Made by a program: the position numbers and the translations under genes. Shown piece by piece: positions 7,928 through 16,387 of a stretch of 64,000 bases of DNA; position 1 is the stretch's first letter, and each line of letters starts with the position of its first letter. The notes under the pieces are model-generated. The model was not told the DNA's origin, did no database searches, and worked only from the letters and a program-made list of their open reading frames with translations. The stretch lies in NCBI GenBank assembly GCA_963753135.1, contig CAVWBA010000018.1, forward strand, positions 1-64,000. Reading direction: 5' to 3'. This DNA is from Roseiarcus sp963753135 (lineage in GTDB: Bacteria > Pseudomonadota > Alphaproteobacteria > Rhizobiales > Beijerinckiaceae).

Positions 7928-9535
7928 ATGTTTGACATCGCCGTACGACCACCGGGCGGAAACGCGATGATCGAACTCGAGGGCCTCGCCTGCGTGGCGG
8001 ATGTGCCGCGCGTGCAGGCTTTCCGTCGCGGCGGCGCGCCAGCGCTTATATTCGAGGGCGAGACAGCGACGTTCGCCGAGGTCGACGCGATGGCCTCGCG
8101 CATCGCCAACGCGCTGATCGCGTCCGGGGTCCGGACGCAGGAGCGGATCGCCTATCTCGGCAAGAATGACGATCATTTCCTGCCCTGCCTGCTTGGCGCC
8201 TGCAAAGCGCGCGCGACGCTCACGCCGTTCAACTTTCGCCTCGCCGCCCCTGAAATCACGCGCCTCCTCGAGGACAGTGGCGCCAGCATTTTCATGATTG
8301 GCCCGGATGTCGCGGATCTTGCCGACCAGGCGGTCGCCTCGCTCGCCTCGAAGCCTCGGATGATCGCCCTCGGCTTTGACCGCGACGGCTACGAGTCGCT
8401 TGAGGCGTGGATTGAAGACGCGAAGCCCCGCGACCCGGGGCTTGAGGCAGACCCGGAGGACGACGTCATCCAGGTCTACACCTCGGGCACCACCGGCGCT
8501 CCCAAAGGGGTCCGGTTGACCAATCGCAACTACCTAACGGCCTTCAAGCTCACGATGGGTTCGGGCGGCTTGAATTATGAACCCGGCGACACGGTGCTGG
8601 CGGCAATGCCGTTCTTCCATGTTGCGGGCGCCAATATCGCGCTCATCGCCATGGCGAGCGGCGCGCGGTCAGCGATCCTCAGGGACGCCGCGCCGCAGCT
8701 CATTCTCGATCTGATCGGAAGGGAGCAAATTAATCATGCGTTCCTTGCGCCCGCCCTTATCCAGATGCTGATACAGGCGACGGAAATCGAGAGCGCCGAC
8801 CTGTCGAGCATGCGAACACTGACCTATGGCGCGTCGCCGATCTCCGAGGATCTGCTCAAGCGCGCGTCCGCGCGTTTTCGCTGCGAGTTCGTTCAGCTTT
8901 ACGGCATGACCGAGACATGCGGCGCGGGCACGTTCCTCTCTCATGCGGATCATGATCCGGCGAAGGGGAAAGTGCGCTCGTGCGGGGTGGCGTGGCCAGG
9001 TCTTCAGCTTAAGATCGTCGGCGATGACGGAACCGAGGTCGTGCGCGGTGCAGTTGGCGAAGTCCTGATCCGGTCTCCCGTGGTGATGAAAGGGTATTGG
9101 AACAAGCCTGAAGCAACCGCGGCCGCGATCCAAGACGGCTGGATGCTGACCGGTGACGCCGCCTACATGGACGAGGACGGCTATGTCTTCATCTACGACC
9201 GCGTGAAGGACATGATCCGGACGGGCGGCGAGAGCGTCTATCCGGCCGAGGTCGAGAATGCGCTCTCCGGCCATCCCGCGATAGCCGACATTGCCGTGAT
9301 CGGCGTCCCCGACCACACCTGGGGCGAGACGGTGAAGGCGCTGATCGTCTTGAGGCCCGGAGCGCCGCCAGACGCAGCCGACATCATCGCCTGGACGCGC
9401 GGGCGCATCGCCCATTTCAAGGCGCCGAAGTCGGTCGATTTCGTCGACTTGATCCCGCGCAACGCCACAGGGAAAATCCTTCGGCGGGAATTGCGCGAGC
9501 CCTATTGGAAGGGTCGCGACCGCAGGGTCAATTGA
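7928..9535 (+). CDS. AMP-dependent acyl-CoA synthetase/ligase
   Basis: Adenylate-forming enzyme of 535 residues that activates a carboxylic acid with ATP and joins it to CoA. The phosphate loop YTSGTTGAPKG, the A5-like YGMTETCGAG, the hinge LTGDAAYMDEDGYVFIYDR and the C-terminal catalytic lysine in PRNATGKILRREL are all present. Domain order (large N-domain, hinge near residue 420, small C-domain with GGESVYPAEVENAL) is standard for fatty-acid-CoA ligases. The substrate cannot be read from sequence. ATG 7928 is used; a second ATG (7967) gives a more family-like N terminus. The cobalamin adenosyltransferase gene follows within 100 bases. Confidence 0.88.
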   Translation: MFDIAVRPPGGNAMIELEGLACVADVPRVQAFRRGGAPALIFEGETATFAEVDAMASRIANALIASGVRTQERIAYLGKNDDHFLPCLLGACKARATLTPFNFRLAAPEITRLLEDSGASIFMIGPDVADLADQAVASLASKPRMIALGFDRDGYESLEAWIEDAKPRDPGLEADPEDDVIQVYTSGTTGAPKGVRLTNRNYLTAFKLTMGSGGLNYEPGDTVLAAMPFFHVAGANIALIAMASGARSAILRDAAPQLILDLIGREQINHAFLAPALIQMLIQATEIESADLSSMRTLTYGASPISEDLLKRASARFRCEFVQLYGMTETCGAGTFLSHADHDPAKGKVRSCGVAWPGLQLKIVGDDGTEVVRGAVGEVLIRSPVVMKGYWNKPEATAAAIQDGWMLTGDAAYMDEDGYVFIYDRVKDMIRTGGESVYPAEVENALSGHPAIADIAVIGVPDHTWGETVKALIVLRPGAPPDAADIIAWTRGRIAHFKAPKSVDFVDLIPRNATGKILRRELREPYWKGRDRRVN

Positions 9536-9632
9536 AGCGGGAAGAGTGGACGCGAGCGCTGCGCCACGCTACGCGGGAGACCTGGGGAGCGCGGGGCGGC
9601 TCGCTCTCCGCGCCGCCAGACGCGGGAGACGC

Positions 9633-10262
9633 ATGGTCAAGCTCAACGTCATCTACACGCGCACCGGGGACAGGGGCGAGACCGGGCTTGGCGATGGGTC
9701 GCGGCGTTCGAAGAGCGACGCGCGCGTCGCAGCCATGGGCGAAGTCGACGAGGCGAATTGCGCGATCGGTCTCGCGGTCCTTGCCGTGCGCAATGCGGGC
9801 GACGCCGCCGATCTCGCGATCGAGCCGGTGCTTATGCGCATCCAGAACGATCTGTTCGATTTGGGCGCCGACCTCTGCGTTCCGCGCCAAGCGCACGAAG
9901 CGCCGGGCGCGGTCCTGCGCGTCGCCCCGTCTCAAGTTCAAGCGCTCGAGCATGCCATCGACGCCTTGAACGCGAAGCTTCATCCGCTGCGCTCGTTCGT
10001 GCTGCCGGGCGGGACGGCGGCGGCCGCCGCCTTGCATCAGGCGCGCGCGGTCTGCCGGCGGGCGGAGCGAGCCATGGTCGCGCTGGCGGAGATCGAGGGT
10101 GAGGAAGTCGGCGAGGCTGCGCTCGCCTATGTCAATCGGCTGTCCGATTATCTCTTCGTCGCCGCGCGCGCGGCCAACGATTTCGGCAGGTCGGACGTGC
10201 TGTGGACGCCCGGCGCCAACCAAAGCGAAAGCCAGGATCAGACCGAAGACGATGAGCGATAA
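9633..10262 (+). CDS. PduO-type ATP:cob(I)alamin adenosyltransferase
   Basis: Enzyme of 209 residues that transfers the adenosyl group of ATP to cob(I)alamin, giving coenzyme B12. The N-terminal ATP loop YTRTGDRGETGLGDG, the RSKSDARVAAMGEVDEANC helix, the FVLPGGTAAAAALHQARAVC segment with the conserved RRAER arginines, and the C-terminal YVNRLSDYLFVAARAAN motif are all present. ATG 9633 is used because it follows GGGAG and the conserved N terminus begins at once; upstream in-frame codons encode nothing conserved. The stop overlaps the anmK start by 11 bases, so the two are probably translated together. cobT lies about 26 kb further on. Confidence 0.9.
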   Translation: MVKLNVIYTRTGDRGETGLGDGSRRSKSDARVAAMGEVDEANCAIGLAVLAVRNAGDAADLAIEPVLMRIQNDLFDLGADLCVPRQAHEAPGAVLRVAPSQVQALEHAIDALNAKLHPLRSFVLPGGTAAAAALHQARAVCRRAERAMVALAEIEGEEVGEAALAYVNRLSDYLFVAARAANDFGRSDVLWTPGANQSESQDQTEDDER

Positions 10263-11484
10263 AGAGGAACTCGCGTTTGGGTCGCCCCGGCCAATTGTAG
10301 CCGCGCTCAGCTCGAGCGCGGGGACGCGGTCCAAAGGACGCCCGTCTACTGACGGGCCATGGACTGCGTCTACAAAGCCCGGTTCGACGGACTCCGCCCT
10401 CAAGACCGCGATCGGCGTCATCAGCGGCACCTCGATGGACGGGATCGACGTCGCGCTGATCGAAAGCGACGGCGAGGCTGAGCTCAAGACCGGACCGTCG
10501 GCGACGTTCCCCTACCCGCCAAAGGTCGCGCAGCGCCTGCGCGCGGTGGTCGCCGATCTGAGCGAAGCCCAGGCGCCGCAACTCGAACTCGAGCGGCTCG
10601 TGACCGACGCCCATGTCGGGGCTGTCGAGGCGTTTCTCGAGCAGTTTTCGGTTCCCCGCGAGCGCGTCGCGCTCGTTGGCCTGCACGGCCAGACCATTCT
10701 GCATCGGCCGCGCGCAGGCCTGACGCGGCAGCTCTGCGACGGCGCGCGCGCCGCCGCGGCGCTCAAGATCGACGTGGTCTCGAACTTTCGTTCGGCCGAT
10801 GTCTCCGCTGGAGGGGAAGGCGCGCCGCTCGCGCCCGTCTATCACGCGGCGATGGCCGCTCGCCTCGAGCGACCGCTCATGATTCTCAACTGGGGCGGGG
10901 TCGGCAACGTCACTTATCTTGGGCCTCATGGAGAGATCATCGCGTTCGACACCGGCCCCGCCAATGCGCTGATCGACGACTTTCTTCTCTCAAGGCGGGG
11001 ACTGGCGTTCGACGAAAACGGTGCCTTGGGCGCAGCCGGGCGCGTCGACGCAACCGCGCTCGCAACTCTGATGAGCGACCCCTATTTCGACCGGCCGGCG
11101 CCCAAATCGCTCGACCGCAATCACTTCAACGCCGCCGCGGCCTGCGTCAAGCGACTGAGCGACACAGATGGCGCGGCGACGCTCGGCGCGTTCACGGTCG
11201 AGTCGACTGCGGCCGCGCTGAAGCATGTCCCGCAGGCGCCGGCGCGCTGGCTGGTCGGCGGCGGCGGCCGGCGAAACCCGAACCTCATGCGCCGGCTCGC
11301 CGAGCGCCTGCAAGTCAAGGTCGAGCCGGTCGAGGCGATCGGCTTCGACGGCGACAGCATCGAGGCGCAATGTTTCGCCTATTGCGCTCTGCGCTCGCGG
11401 CGTGGCCTGCCGATTTCCTTTCCGACCACGACCGGCGCGCCAAAGCCGATGACCGGCGGCGTCTTCTGGCCGGCGGCCAAATGA
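10252..11484 (+). CDS. anmK: anhydro-N-acetylmuramic acid kinase with repeat-derived N-terminal extension
   Basis: Peptidoglycan-recycling kinase that opens and phosphorylates 1,6-anhydro-MurNAc to MurNAc-6-phosphate. Family motifs: IGVISGTSMDGIDVALIE, LVGLHGQTILHRP, MILNWGGVGNVTYL, FDTGPANALIDD and WLVGGGGRRNPNLM. Family members normally begin only a few residues before the GxxSGTSxDG motif; here about fifty residues precede it, and part of that stretch is encoded by a palindromic repeat (10301-10370). No ATG, GTG or TTG in frame lies between the repeat and the motif, so translation must run through it from ATG 10252, or from a further upstream start. The ORF stays intact through the element. 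Confidence 0.9.
   Translation: MSDKEELAFGSPRPIVAALSSSAGTRSKGRPSTDGPWTASTKPGSTDSALKTAIGVISGTSMDGIDVALIESDGEAELKTGPSATFPYPPKVAQRLRAVVADLSEAQAPQLELERLVTDAHVGAVEAFLEQFSVPRERVALVGLHGQTILHRPRAGLTRQLCDGARAAAALKIDVVSNFRSADVSAGGEGAPLAPVYHAAMAARLERPLMILNWGGVGNVTYLGPHGEIIAFDTGPANALIDDFLLSRRGLAFDENGALGAAGRVDATALATLMSDPYFDRPAPKSLDRNHFNAAAACVKRLSDTDGAATLGAFTVESTAAALKHVPQAPARWLVGGGGRRNPNLMRRLAERLQVKVEPVEAIGFDGDSIEAQCFAYCALRSRRGLPISFPTTTGAPKPMTGGVFWPAAK
10292..10380. repeat. palindromic element (family A, copy 1) inside anmK
   Basis: Nested inverted repeats: hairpin CCGCGCTC-N5-GAGCGCGG (10301-10321), then outer arms GACGCGGTCC (10323-10332) and GGACTGCGTC (10361-10370) enclosing the perfect hairpin CCCGTC-TACT-GACGGG (10341-10356). 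The start AATTGTAG and the core resemble the intergenic copy at 13751-13819. The element is read in frame as part of anmK. Confidence 0.6.
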
Positions 11485-11487
11485 CAA

Positions 11488-11509
11488 GGGCCCCGCTTGC
11501 GCGAGGCCC
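11488..11509. terminator. bidirectional hairpin between anmK and glycine-rich gene
   Basis: Stem GGGCCCCGC / GCGAGGCCC around loop TTGC, with one mismatch, four bases after the anmK stop and 27 bases before the stop of the convergent gene. It probably ends transcription from both sides. Confidence 0.55.
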
Positions 11510-11535
11510 CGGTTGAAAGCGCGAGGGCGCCAACG

Positions 11536-11961
11536 TCAGCAGACGTTCACGGCCTGCTGGCCGAGGTAATTGCCGTAACCGTCATAGGTCGGCCGATACT
11601 GCCAGCAGCCGCCGCCATAACCATATCCGCCATACCCATAGCCGCCACCCCAATAGGGGTAGCTGGCGATAGCCGCGCCGGTCAGCACGCCGGCGGCCAC
11701 CGCGGGGCCCCACCAGCCGCCGTACCAGTTGCCGCCGCGCCAATAGCCCGAATGCCACACGCCACGGCCACCCCACCCGCCGCCATGCCAGCCGCCACCG
11801 CGCCAACCACCGCCGCCCCAGCCGCCGTGGAAGCCGCCGCCGTGAAAGCCGCCGCCGGCCCTAAAGCCACCCGCCGAAGCCGGAGTCGTCGGCAGAACGA
11901 CGGCCGCGGCCATCGCAAGCGCCGAGATCCCGGCGACAATCGTCTTCGAAATCCTGACCAT
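11536..11961 (-). CDS. glycine/tryptophan/tyrosine-rich exported protein 1
   Basis: Small exported protein of 141 residues. A signal peptide (basic start VRISK, hydrophobic stretch, cleavage near PASA-GG around residue 28) leads to a Gly-His-Trp-rich repeat region (GGGFHGGGFHGGWGGG), then one possible membrane helix (GPAVAAGVLTGAAIAS), a Gly-Tyr-rich stretch, and a conserved tail CWQYRPTYDGYGNYLGQQAVNVC with two cysteines. The second ATG of an ATGATG pair is chosen because GGAGG lies 5 bases before it. A paralogue with the same layout lies next upstream. Function unknown; similar proteins are common in Hyphomicrobiales. Confidence 0.75.
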   Translation of the reverse strand: MVRISKTIVAGISALAMAAAVVLPTTPASAGGFRAGGGFHGGGFHGGWGGGGWRGGGWHGGGWGGRGVWHSGYWRGGNWYGGWWGPAVAAGVLTGAAIASYPYWGGGYGYGGYGYGGGCWQYRPTYDGYGNYLGQQAVNVC

Positions 11962-11973
11962 CATAGCCTCCAT

Positions 11974-12260
11974 ATGGACCGACGCTGAACCGTCGGGTGA
12001 ACCCAGTCGCCGCCGGGAACAAAGGACCTAACCGCGGCGTGTTTGTTAACTTGCCCCGCAATTCCGGCAGCGGTTTGACGACCACGCGTCGTTTGGGCGG
12101 CAGGGCAAGATTTGTCTCCAGACTGCAGCGTACCAAGCAATTCCTGAATGGATGTTCATAGTATATGCTGAACAAACATCCAGGATGGCGACTTCAGGGT
12201 TGCAGTTTCAATTTTTCTTTACCTGAAGCCGGCTTGGCGGCCTGAAACCCGCGATCAGGC
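11974..12260. other. intergenic region between glycine-rich paralogues
   Basis: About 290 bases with no convincing gene. The stretch 12155-12230 is AT-richer (TATATGCTGAACAAACATCC, TTTTTCTTTACC) and probably holds the promoter of the downstream minus-strand paralogue. TGGATGTTCA (12150-12159) and TGAACAAACATCCA (12168-12181) form an imperfect inverted repeat there. Confidence 0.35.
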
Positions 12261-12755
12261 TCAGTAGCAGATGTTTACAAGCCGCCGGCCGAGATAATGG
12301 CCGCCAGCCGTCCACACCCGCCTCCTGACCCAGCAACCGGGTCCGCCGCCATAAGCGTAGCCTGCGCCGTAATACGGGTATGGATATCCATACCCGTAGC
12401 CATAATAAGGATAAGTAGCGGCCGCGCCGAGGAGCGCGCCAGTCGCCAATCCCCAACCCCAGCCGCAATTCCAGCAGCCACCGCCCCAGCCCCAACCGCC
12501 GCCCCAGCCTCTGCCCCAGCCGCCGCCCCAGCCGGGTCGGCCCCAGCCGCCGCGCCAGCCTCCGCCCCAGCCGCCACCGCGCCAACCGCCGCCGCGAAAA
12601 CCGCCGCCGCCAAAGCCGCCATGAAAGCCGCCGCCGTGAAAACCACCGCCGCCATGGAATTGGGCCTCAGCGGGCGTGGGAATCGAGGCGGTCGCCGTCG
12701 CCATTCCGAGCGCGGCAACGGCCGCAACTACGGTCTTCTTGATCGAAACACGCAT
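12261..12755 (-). CDS. glycine/tryptophan/tyrosine-rich exported protein 2
   Basis: Paralogue of the preceding protein, 164 residues: signal peptide RVSIKKTVVAAVAALGMATA with cleavage near AEA-QF, then a Gly-Phe-His and Gly-Trp-Arg repeat region, a CWNC pair, a hydrophobic segment (GLATGALLGAAATYPYYGYG), a Tyr-Gly-Pro-rich stretch, and the shared C-terminal motif C-W-x(n)-G-G-H-Y-L-G-R-R-L-V-N-I-C-Y. The ATG at 12755 follows GGGAGG. The shared ends and tandem position point to duplication followed by change in repeat number. Possible roles (surface or envelope structure) are guesses. Confidence 0.75.
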   Translation of the reverse strand: MRVSIKKTVVAAVAALGMATATASIPTPAEAQFHGGGGFHGGGFHGGFGGGGFRGGGWRGGGWGGGWRGGWGRPGWGGGWGRGWGGGWGWGGGCWNCGWGWGLATGALLGAAATYPYYGYGYGYPYPYYGAGYAYGGGPGCWVRRRVWTAGGHYLGRRLVNICY

Positions 12756-12828
12756 GGGAATGTCCTCCCGTTGGTCGGCCAGCATCGCCGCGTCCTCGGC
12801 CTAGAACTATGTCGTGACGCAAAAAGGT

Positions 12829-13719
12829 CTAGGGTTTCTTCACCGACCCGCGCAAAAAATTGATGATCCCCGAGAAATCGTCGCCGCCGTGGTCGGCCGC
12901 AACATAGAGAGCGTAGAGCTGCGCGGCCTCGGCGCCGAGCGGGGTTAGGGCCGCGACGCTCGACGCCGCCTCCTGCGCCAATCGCAAATCCTTGAGCATG
13001 AGAGCTGCGGCAAATCCGGGTTTATAGTCGCGATTGGCGGGGGAAGCGGGAACCGGCCCTGGCACCGGGCAATAGGTGGTGAGCGACCACGACTGGCCGG
13101 ATGCGGTGGAGGCGACGTCAAACAAGGCTTGCGCCGACAGGCCCAGCTTTTCGGCGAGCGCGAAGGCCTCGCAAGTGACGATCATGGTCGCGCCGAGGAT
13201 CATGTTGTTGCAGATCTTGGCCGCCTGCCCTGCCCCCGCCCCGCCGCAATGGACGATGCGCTTGCCCATATTTTCCAGGATCGGCTTCGCTCGCGCGAAC
13301 GCTTCGTCCGAGCCGCCGCACATGAAGGTGAGGGTGCCTGCGGTCGCGCCGCCCACACCGCCTGAGACCGGCGCGTCGAGGGTCAGGACGCCCGCCGCGG
13401 CGCCCGCCTCATGCGCTTGTCTCGCGCTCAAGACGTCAATGGTCGAGCAATCGATGACGAGGACGCCCTTGGGCGTGGCGGGAAGAAGGTCCGCGTGAGC
13501 TGCGAGAACATGGCTGCCGGCCGGCAGCATGGTCACGACTGTATCAGCCTTAGCGACGGCCTCGCGGGCGGTTCCCGCAATGGAGACGCCGGACGCGGCG
13601 GCCGCCGTCTTCGCCGCGTCGACGAGATCGAAGCCGATGACCGCGTGGCCCGCCTTGACGAGATTGGCGGCCATCGGGAGCCCCATATTGCCGAGACCGA
13701 TGAATGCGATGTTCGACAT
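12829..13719 (-). CDS. mmsB: 3-hydroxyisobutyrate dehydrogenase
   Basis: NAD-dependent beta-hydroxyacid dehydrogenase of 296 residues; it oxidises 3-hydroxyisobutyrate to methylmalonate semialdehyde in valine breakdown. The N-terminal Rossmann motif is FIGLGNMGLPMAANLVKAGH; the substrate motif is DAPVSGGVGGATAGTLTFM; the catalytic lysine lies in GAGQAAKICNNMIL; the C-terminal GFAAALMLKDLRLAQEAA is typical of MmsB. ATG 13719 has GGGAGG just before it. The acyl-CoA dehydrogenase of the same pathway is encoded 1.4 kb away on the same strand, across a TSUP gene. A family A palindromic element lies directly upstream. Confidence 0.9.
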   Translation of the reverse strand: MSNIAFIGLGNMGLPMAANLVKAGHAVIGFDLVDAAKTAAAASGVSIAGTAREAVAKADTVVTMLPAGSHVLAAHADLLPATPKGVLVIDCSTIDVLSARQAHEAGAAAGVLTLDAPVSGGVGGATAGTLTFMCGGSDEAFARAKPILENMGKRIVHCGGAGAGQAAKICNNMILGATMIVTCEAFALAEKLGLSAQALFDVASTASGQSWSLTTYCPVPGPVPASPANRDYKPGFAAALMLKDLRLAQEAASSVAALTPLGAEAAQLYALYVAADHGGDDFSGIINFLRGSVKKP

Positions 13720-13750
13720 GAGTCCTCCCGAGGGCCGCAAAGCGCCGAAC

Positions 13751-13819
13751 AATTGTAGGGCGCGGTCGATGAGCCCGTCGATAGATGGGCGTCTTACGGA
13801 CGCCCTATGGACCGCGCTC
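13751..13819. repeat. palindromic element (family A, copy 2)
   Basis: Outer arms GCGCGGTC (13760-13767) and GACCGCGC (13810-13817) enclose the perfect inner hairpin GGGCGTC-TTACG-GACGCCC (13787-13805). AATTGTAG at the left edge is shared with copy 1. On the minus strand ATAGGGCGTCCGTAAGACG closely resembles the 33-kb copies. Confidence 0.65.
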
Positions 13820-13930
13820 TAGCCGGATCAATGCCCCCGCCCTTATTCACGTCGTCGCAACTCATCTTGCGGGTTCGTTGCCGCGGCCGAATTCGGCTTA
13901 GCTCCGCAGCGTTGTAGACACTGTCTCTCG

Positions 13931-14680
13931 ATGCCTTCTATCCAACCCATCCCCTTTGCCGTCGCAACGGTCACGTTCCTGCTTGCGGGGTTCGTGAAAG
14001 GCGTGATCGGGCTCGGACTGCCGACCGTCTCGATGGGTTTGCTCAGCCTCATGATGGCGCCTGCCAAAGCCGCTTCGCTCCTGGTCGTGCCGTCCTTCGT
14101 CACCAATGTCTGGCAATTGGCGGCGGGCCCGAGTTTCAGGCGGTTGGCGCGTCGGCTTTGGCCCATGCTGGCGGGCATTGTCCTCGGCGCCCTCGCCGGA
14201 ACCGGGTTGCTGACGGGAAGCCATGCAGGGCAAGCCGCTGTCGCGCTCGGGCTTTTGCTCATGCTCTACGCCGGGCTCGGCCTCACCTCGGTGCGCTTCG
14301 CCGTATCCCCAACGGCTGAATGGTGGCTGGGGCCTCTGATCGGCGCGCTCACGGGCCTCGCCACCGCCGCGACAGGCGTGTTTGCTATCCCCGCCGTGCC
14401 GTATCTCGGGGCGCTCAATCTGGACAAGGAGGACATGATCCAGGCGCTGGGCCTGTCCTTCACAATCTCCACCATCGCGCTGGCGGCTGCGCTCGCCGCG
14501 GGCGGGGCCTTTGCGCTTGGGGACATCGGGGCTTCAACCGCCGCGCTCGCGCCCGCGCTCCTCGGCCTGGCTGCCGGCGGAGCCCTGCGCGGCCGGTTCA
14601 GCGAGCAGACGTTCCGGCGGGTCTTCTTCGGAGGATTGCTGGTGCTCGGCGCTCACCTCGCGTCGAGGGCGGTCGTGTGA
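13931..14680 (+). CDS. TSUP (TauE/SafE) family membrane transporter
   Basis: Integral membrane protein of 249 residues with about eight hydrophobic segments. The N-terminal segment FLLAGFVKGVIGLGLPTVSM and its internal echo GLATAATGVFAIPAVPYL are the paired motifs of the TauE/SafE/TSUP family, which moves sulfite, sulfonates or other organic anions. ATG 13931 is the first start before the first membrane segment. It is divergent from mmsB. The substrate cannot be inferred; being flanked by valine-catabolism genes may be chance. Confidence 0.85.
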   Translation: MPSIQPIPFAVATVTFLLAGFVKGVIGLGLPTVSMGLLSLMMAPAKAASLLVVPSFVTNVWQLAAGPSFRRLARRLWPMLAGIVLGALAGTGLLTGSHAGQAAVALGLLLMLYAGLGLTSVRFAVSPTAEWWLGPLIGALTGLATAATGVFAIPAVPYLGALNLDKEDMIQALGLSFTISTIALAAALAAGGAFALGDIGASTAALAPALLGLAAGGALRGRFSEQTFRRVFFGGLLVLGAHLASRAVV

Positions 14681-15136
14681 AGCCGCTTGGTCGTGGCCGT
14701 CCTTCGGCCGCCGGCCGCGCTCGCGGACGGCCGATTTGGAATTTCTTGATTCCCGGCTGTTTCGCTTTGGAATCCCCAGATTCAGGGGTTGGAAAAGCTT
14801 GGATTTCCTTGGATTCTCTCGTCCTGATCGAGACTTATCAATGGGTTACGCGGGATTTTCGCCGAAGATAATTTCACGCGCCCTCTGGCCATTGAAGCCG
14901 CCCGGGCGCGAGCCGGCTCGAGCGTTTTGGGGTTCCGGAGGGCGGAATCGATCATGAGGCGAGCTTAACTCTGTTTCTGCTTTTCCGCAAGCAAATTGTC
15001 ACGGACGACCGGCGCTTTGCGCTCGACAAGAAGGATTCGATCCGCGCTTCGCCATAGCCGCGCTGTCGCGCACGCGCTGGGCGGCGCCGTGTGACTGACC
15101 GACCCGATCAGGCATTCAGTCCCCACGCTCAAACCG
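14681..15136. other. intergenic region, no gene seen
   Basis: Between convergent genes. A GC-rich stretch just after the TSUP stop (14694-14733) has GGCCGTCC and GGACGGCC arms (14696-14703 and 14725-14732) that can pair and may act as terminator. The middle (14740-14830) repeats GGAATTTCTTGATTCC-like words and is AT-richer. No frame with a start and coding character was found. Confidence 0.35.
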
Positions 15137-16273
15137 CTAATTCTCCACCAGCCCGCGCGCCACGATCACCCGCATGATCTCGTTCGTGCCCTCGAGGATC
15201 TGGTGGACGCGCAGGTCGCGCACGATCTTCTCCACCCCGTAATCGGCGAGATAGCCGTAGCCGCCGAACAATTGCAGCGCGTCATTGGCCGCGTCGAAGC
15301 CCGTATCGGTCGCGACGCGCTTGGCCATGGCGCAGAGGCGCGTCGCCTCGGGCGACTTCTCGTCGAGCGCGCTCGCGGCGCGCCACAGGACGGAGCGGGC
15401 GGTCTCGAGCGAAGTCGCAATATCGGCGACGCGGAATTGCAGGGCCTGGAAGTCGGCGATGCGCCGGCCAAACGCCTTGCGCTCGCGCATGTAGCGAAGC
15501 GCCTTGTCGAGCGCGGATTGGCCGCCGCCGATCGAGCAGGCGCCGATGTTGAGGCGTCCCCCGTCGAGTCCCGCCATCGCGATCTTGAAGCCGATCCCTT
15601 CGGCGCCGACCCGGTTGGCCGCCGGAACGCGCACGCCCTCCATGATCACCTGGCGGGTCGGCTGCGCGCGCCAGCCCATCTTCTTCTCTTTCGCCCCGAA
15701 GCTCAAACCGGGCGCATTATTCTCGACCAGGAAGGCGGAGATTCCGCTCGCGCCGCCCTCGCCGGTGCGCGCCATGACGAGATAGAGGTCGCTGACGCCG
15801 GCGCCGGAGATGAACTGCTTGACGCCGTCGAGCACATAATCGTCGCCGTCGCGCCGCGCTCGCGTCGTCAGCGCCGCGGCGTCGGAGCCCGACCCTGGCT
15901 CAGTCAGGCAATAGCTGGCGATGAGCTCCATCGAGGCGAGGCGAGGCAGATAGCGGCTTTTGAGCTCCGGCGAGCCGAAGCCGTCGATGACCCAGGCGAC
16001 CATGTTGTGGATGGACAGGAACGACGCGACGCACGGGCAGCCGGTCGACAAAGCCTCGAAGATCAGCGCCGCATCGAGGCGGGTCATGCCGCTGCCGCCG
16101 TGCTGTTCGCCGACATAGATGGCGGCCATGCCCAAAGCCGCCGCCTCGCGCAACACGTCGACGGGAAAATGCTCGGTCTCGTCCCAGCTCAGCGCATTGG
16201 GCGCGATGCGGGCGTCGGCGAATGATTTCGCCATGTCGCGGACGGCGAGATGGTCTGCAGTCAAGGCGAACAT
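15137..16273 (-). CDS. acyl-CoA dehydrogenase, isobutyryl-CoA dehydrogenase type
   Basis: FAD enzyme of 378 residues. FAD/substrate motifs SYCLTEPGSGSDAAAL, DYVLDGVKQFISGAG, RKAFGRRIADFQALQF, and the C-terminal DLRVHQILEGTNEIMRVIVA, in which the Glu of LEGTNE is the expected catalytic base. Overall it resembles isobutyryl-CoA dehydrogenases, which form methacrylyl-CoA in valine breakdown; the neighbouring 3-hydroxyisobutyrate dehydrogenase supports this. Other short-chain substrates cannot be excluded. The ABC transporter genes downstream on the same strand start anew. Confidence 0.85.
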   Translation of the reverse strand: MFALTADHLAVRDMAKSFADARIAPNALSWDETEHFPVDVLREAAALGMAAIYVGEQHGGSGMTRLDAALIFEALSTGCPCVASFLSIHNMVAWVIDGFGSPELKSRYLPRLASMELIASYCLTEPGSGSDAAALTTRARRDGDDYVLDGVKQFISGAGVSDLYLVMARTGEGGASGISAFLVENNAPGLSFGAKEKKMGWRAQPTRQVIMEGVRVPAANRVGAEGIGFKIAMAGLDGGRLNIGACSIGGGQSALDKALRYMRERKAFGRRIADFQALQFRVADIATSLETARSVLWRAASALDEKSPEATRLCAMAKRVATDTGFDAANDALQLFGGYGYLADYGVEKIVRDLRVHQILEGTNEIMRVIVARGLVEN

Positions 16274-16387
16274 GGCTTAGGCTTCCCGCCTTCGTTTCCC
16301 CCGCCGATCCCGCCACACTGCCCGAGGTTTGCGCCCGCCGCAATCGGCCGGACGATCGCGCGCCTTTGGCCGCAAGGCCCGACAGGG

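Noticed and set aside
15203..16225. A 340-residue plus-strand frame opposite the acyl-CoA dehydrogenase
   Set aside because: Shadow of a certain gene; Arg/Asp/Ala/His-rich without motifs.
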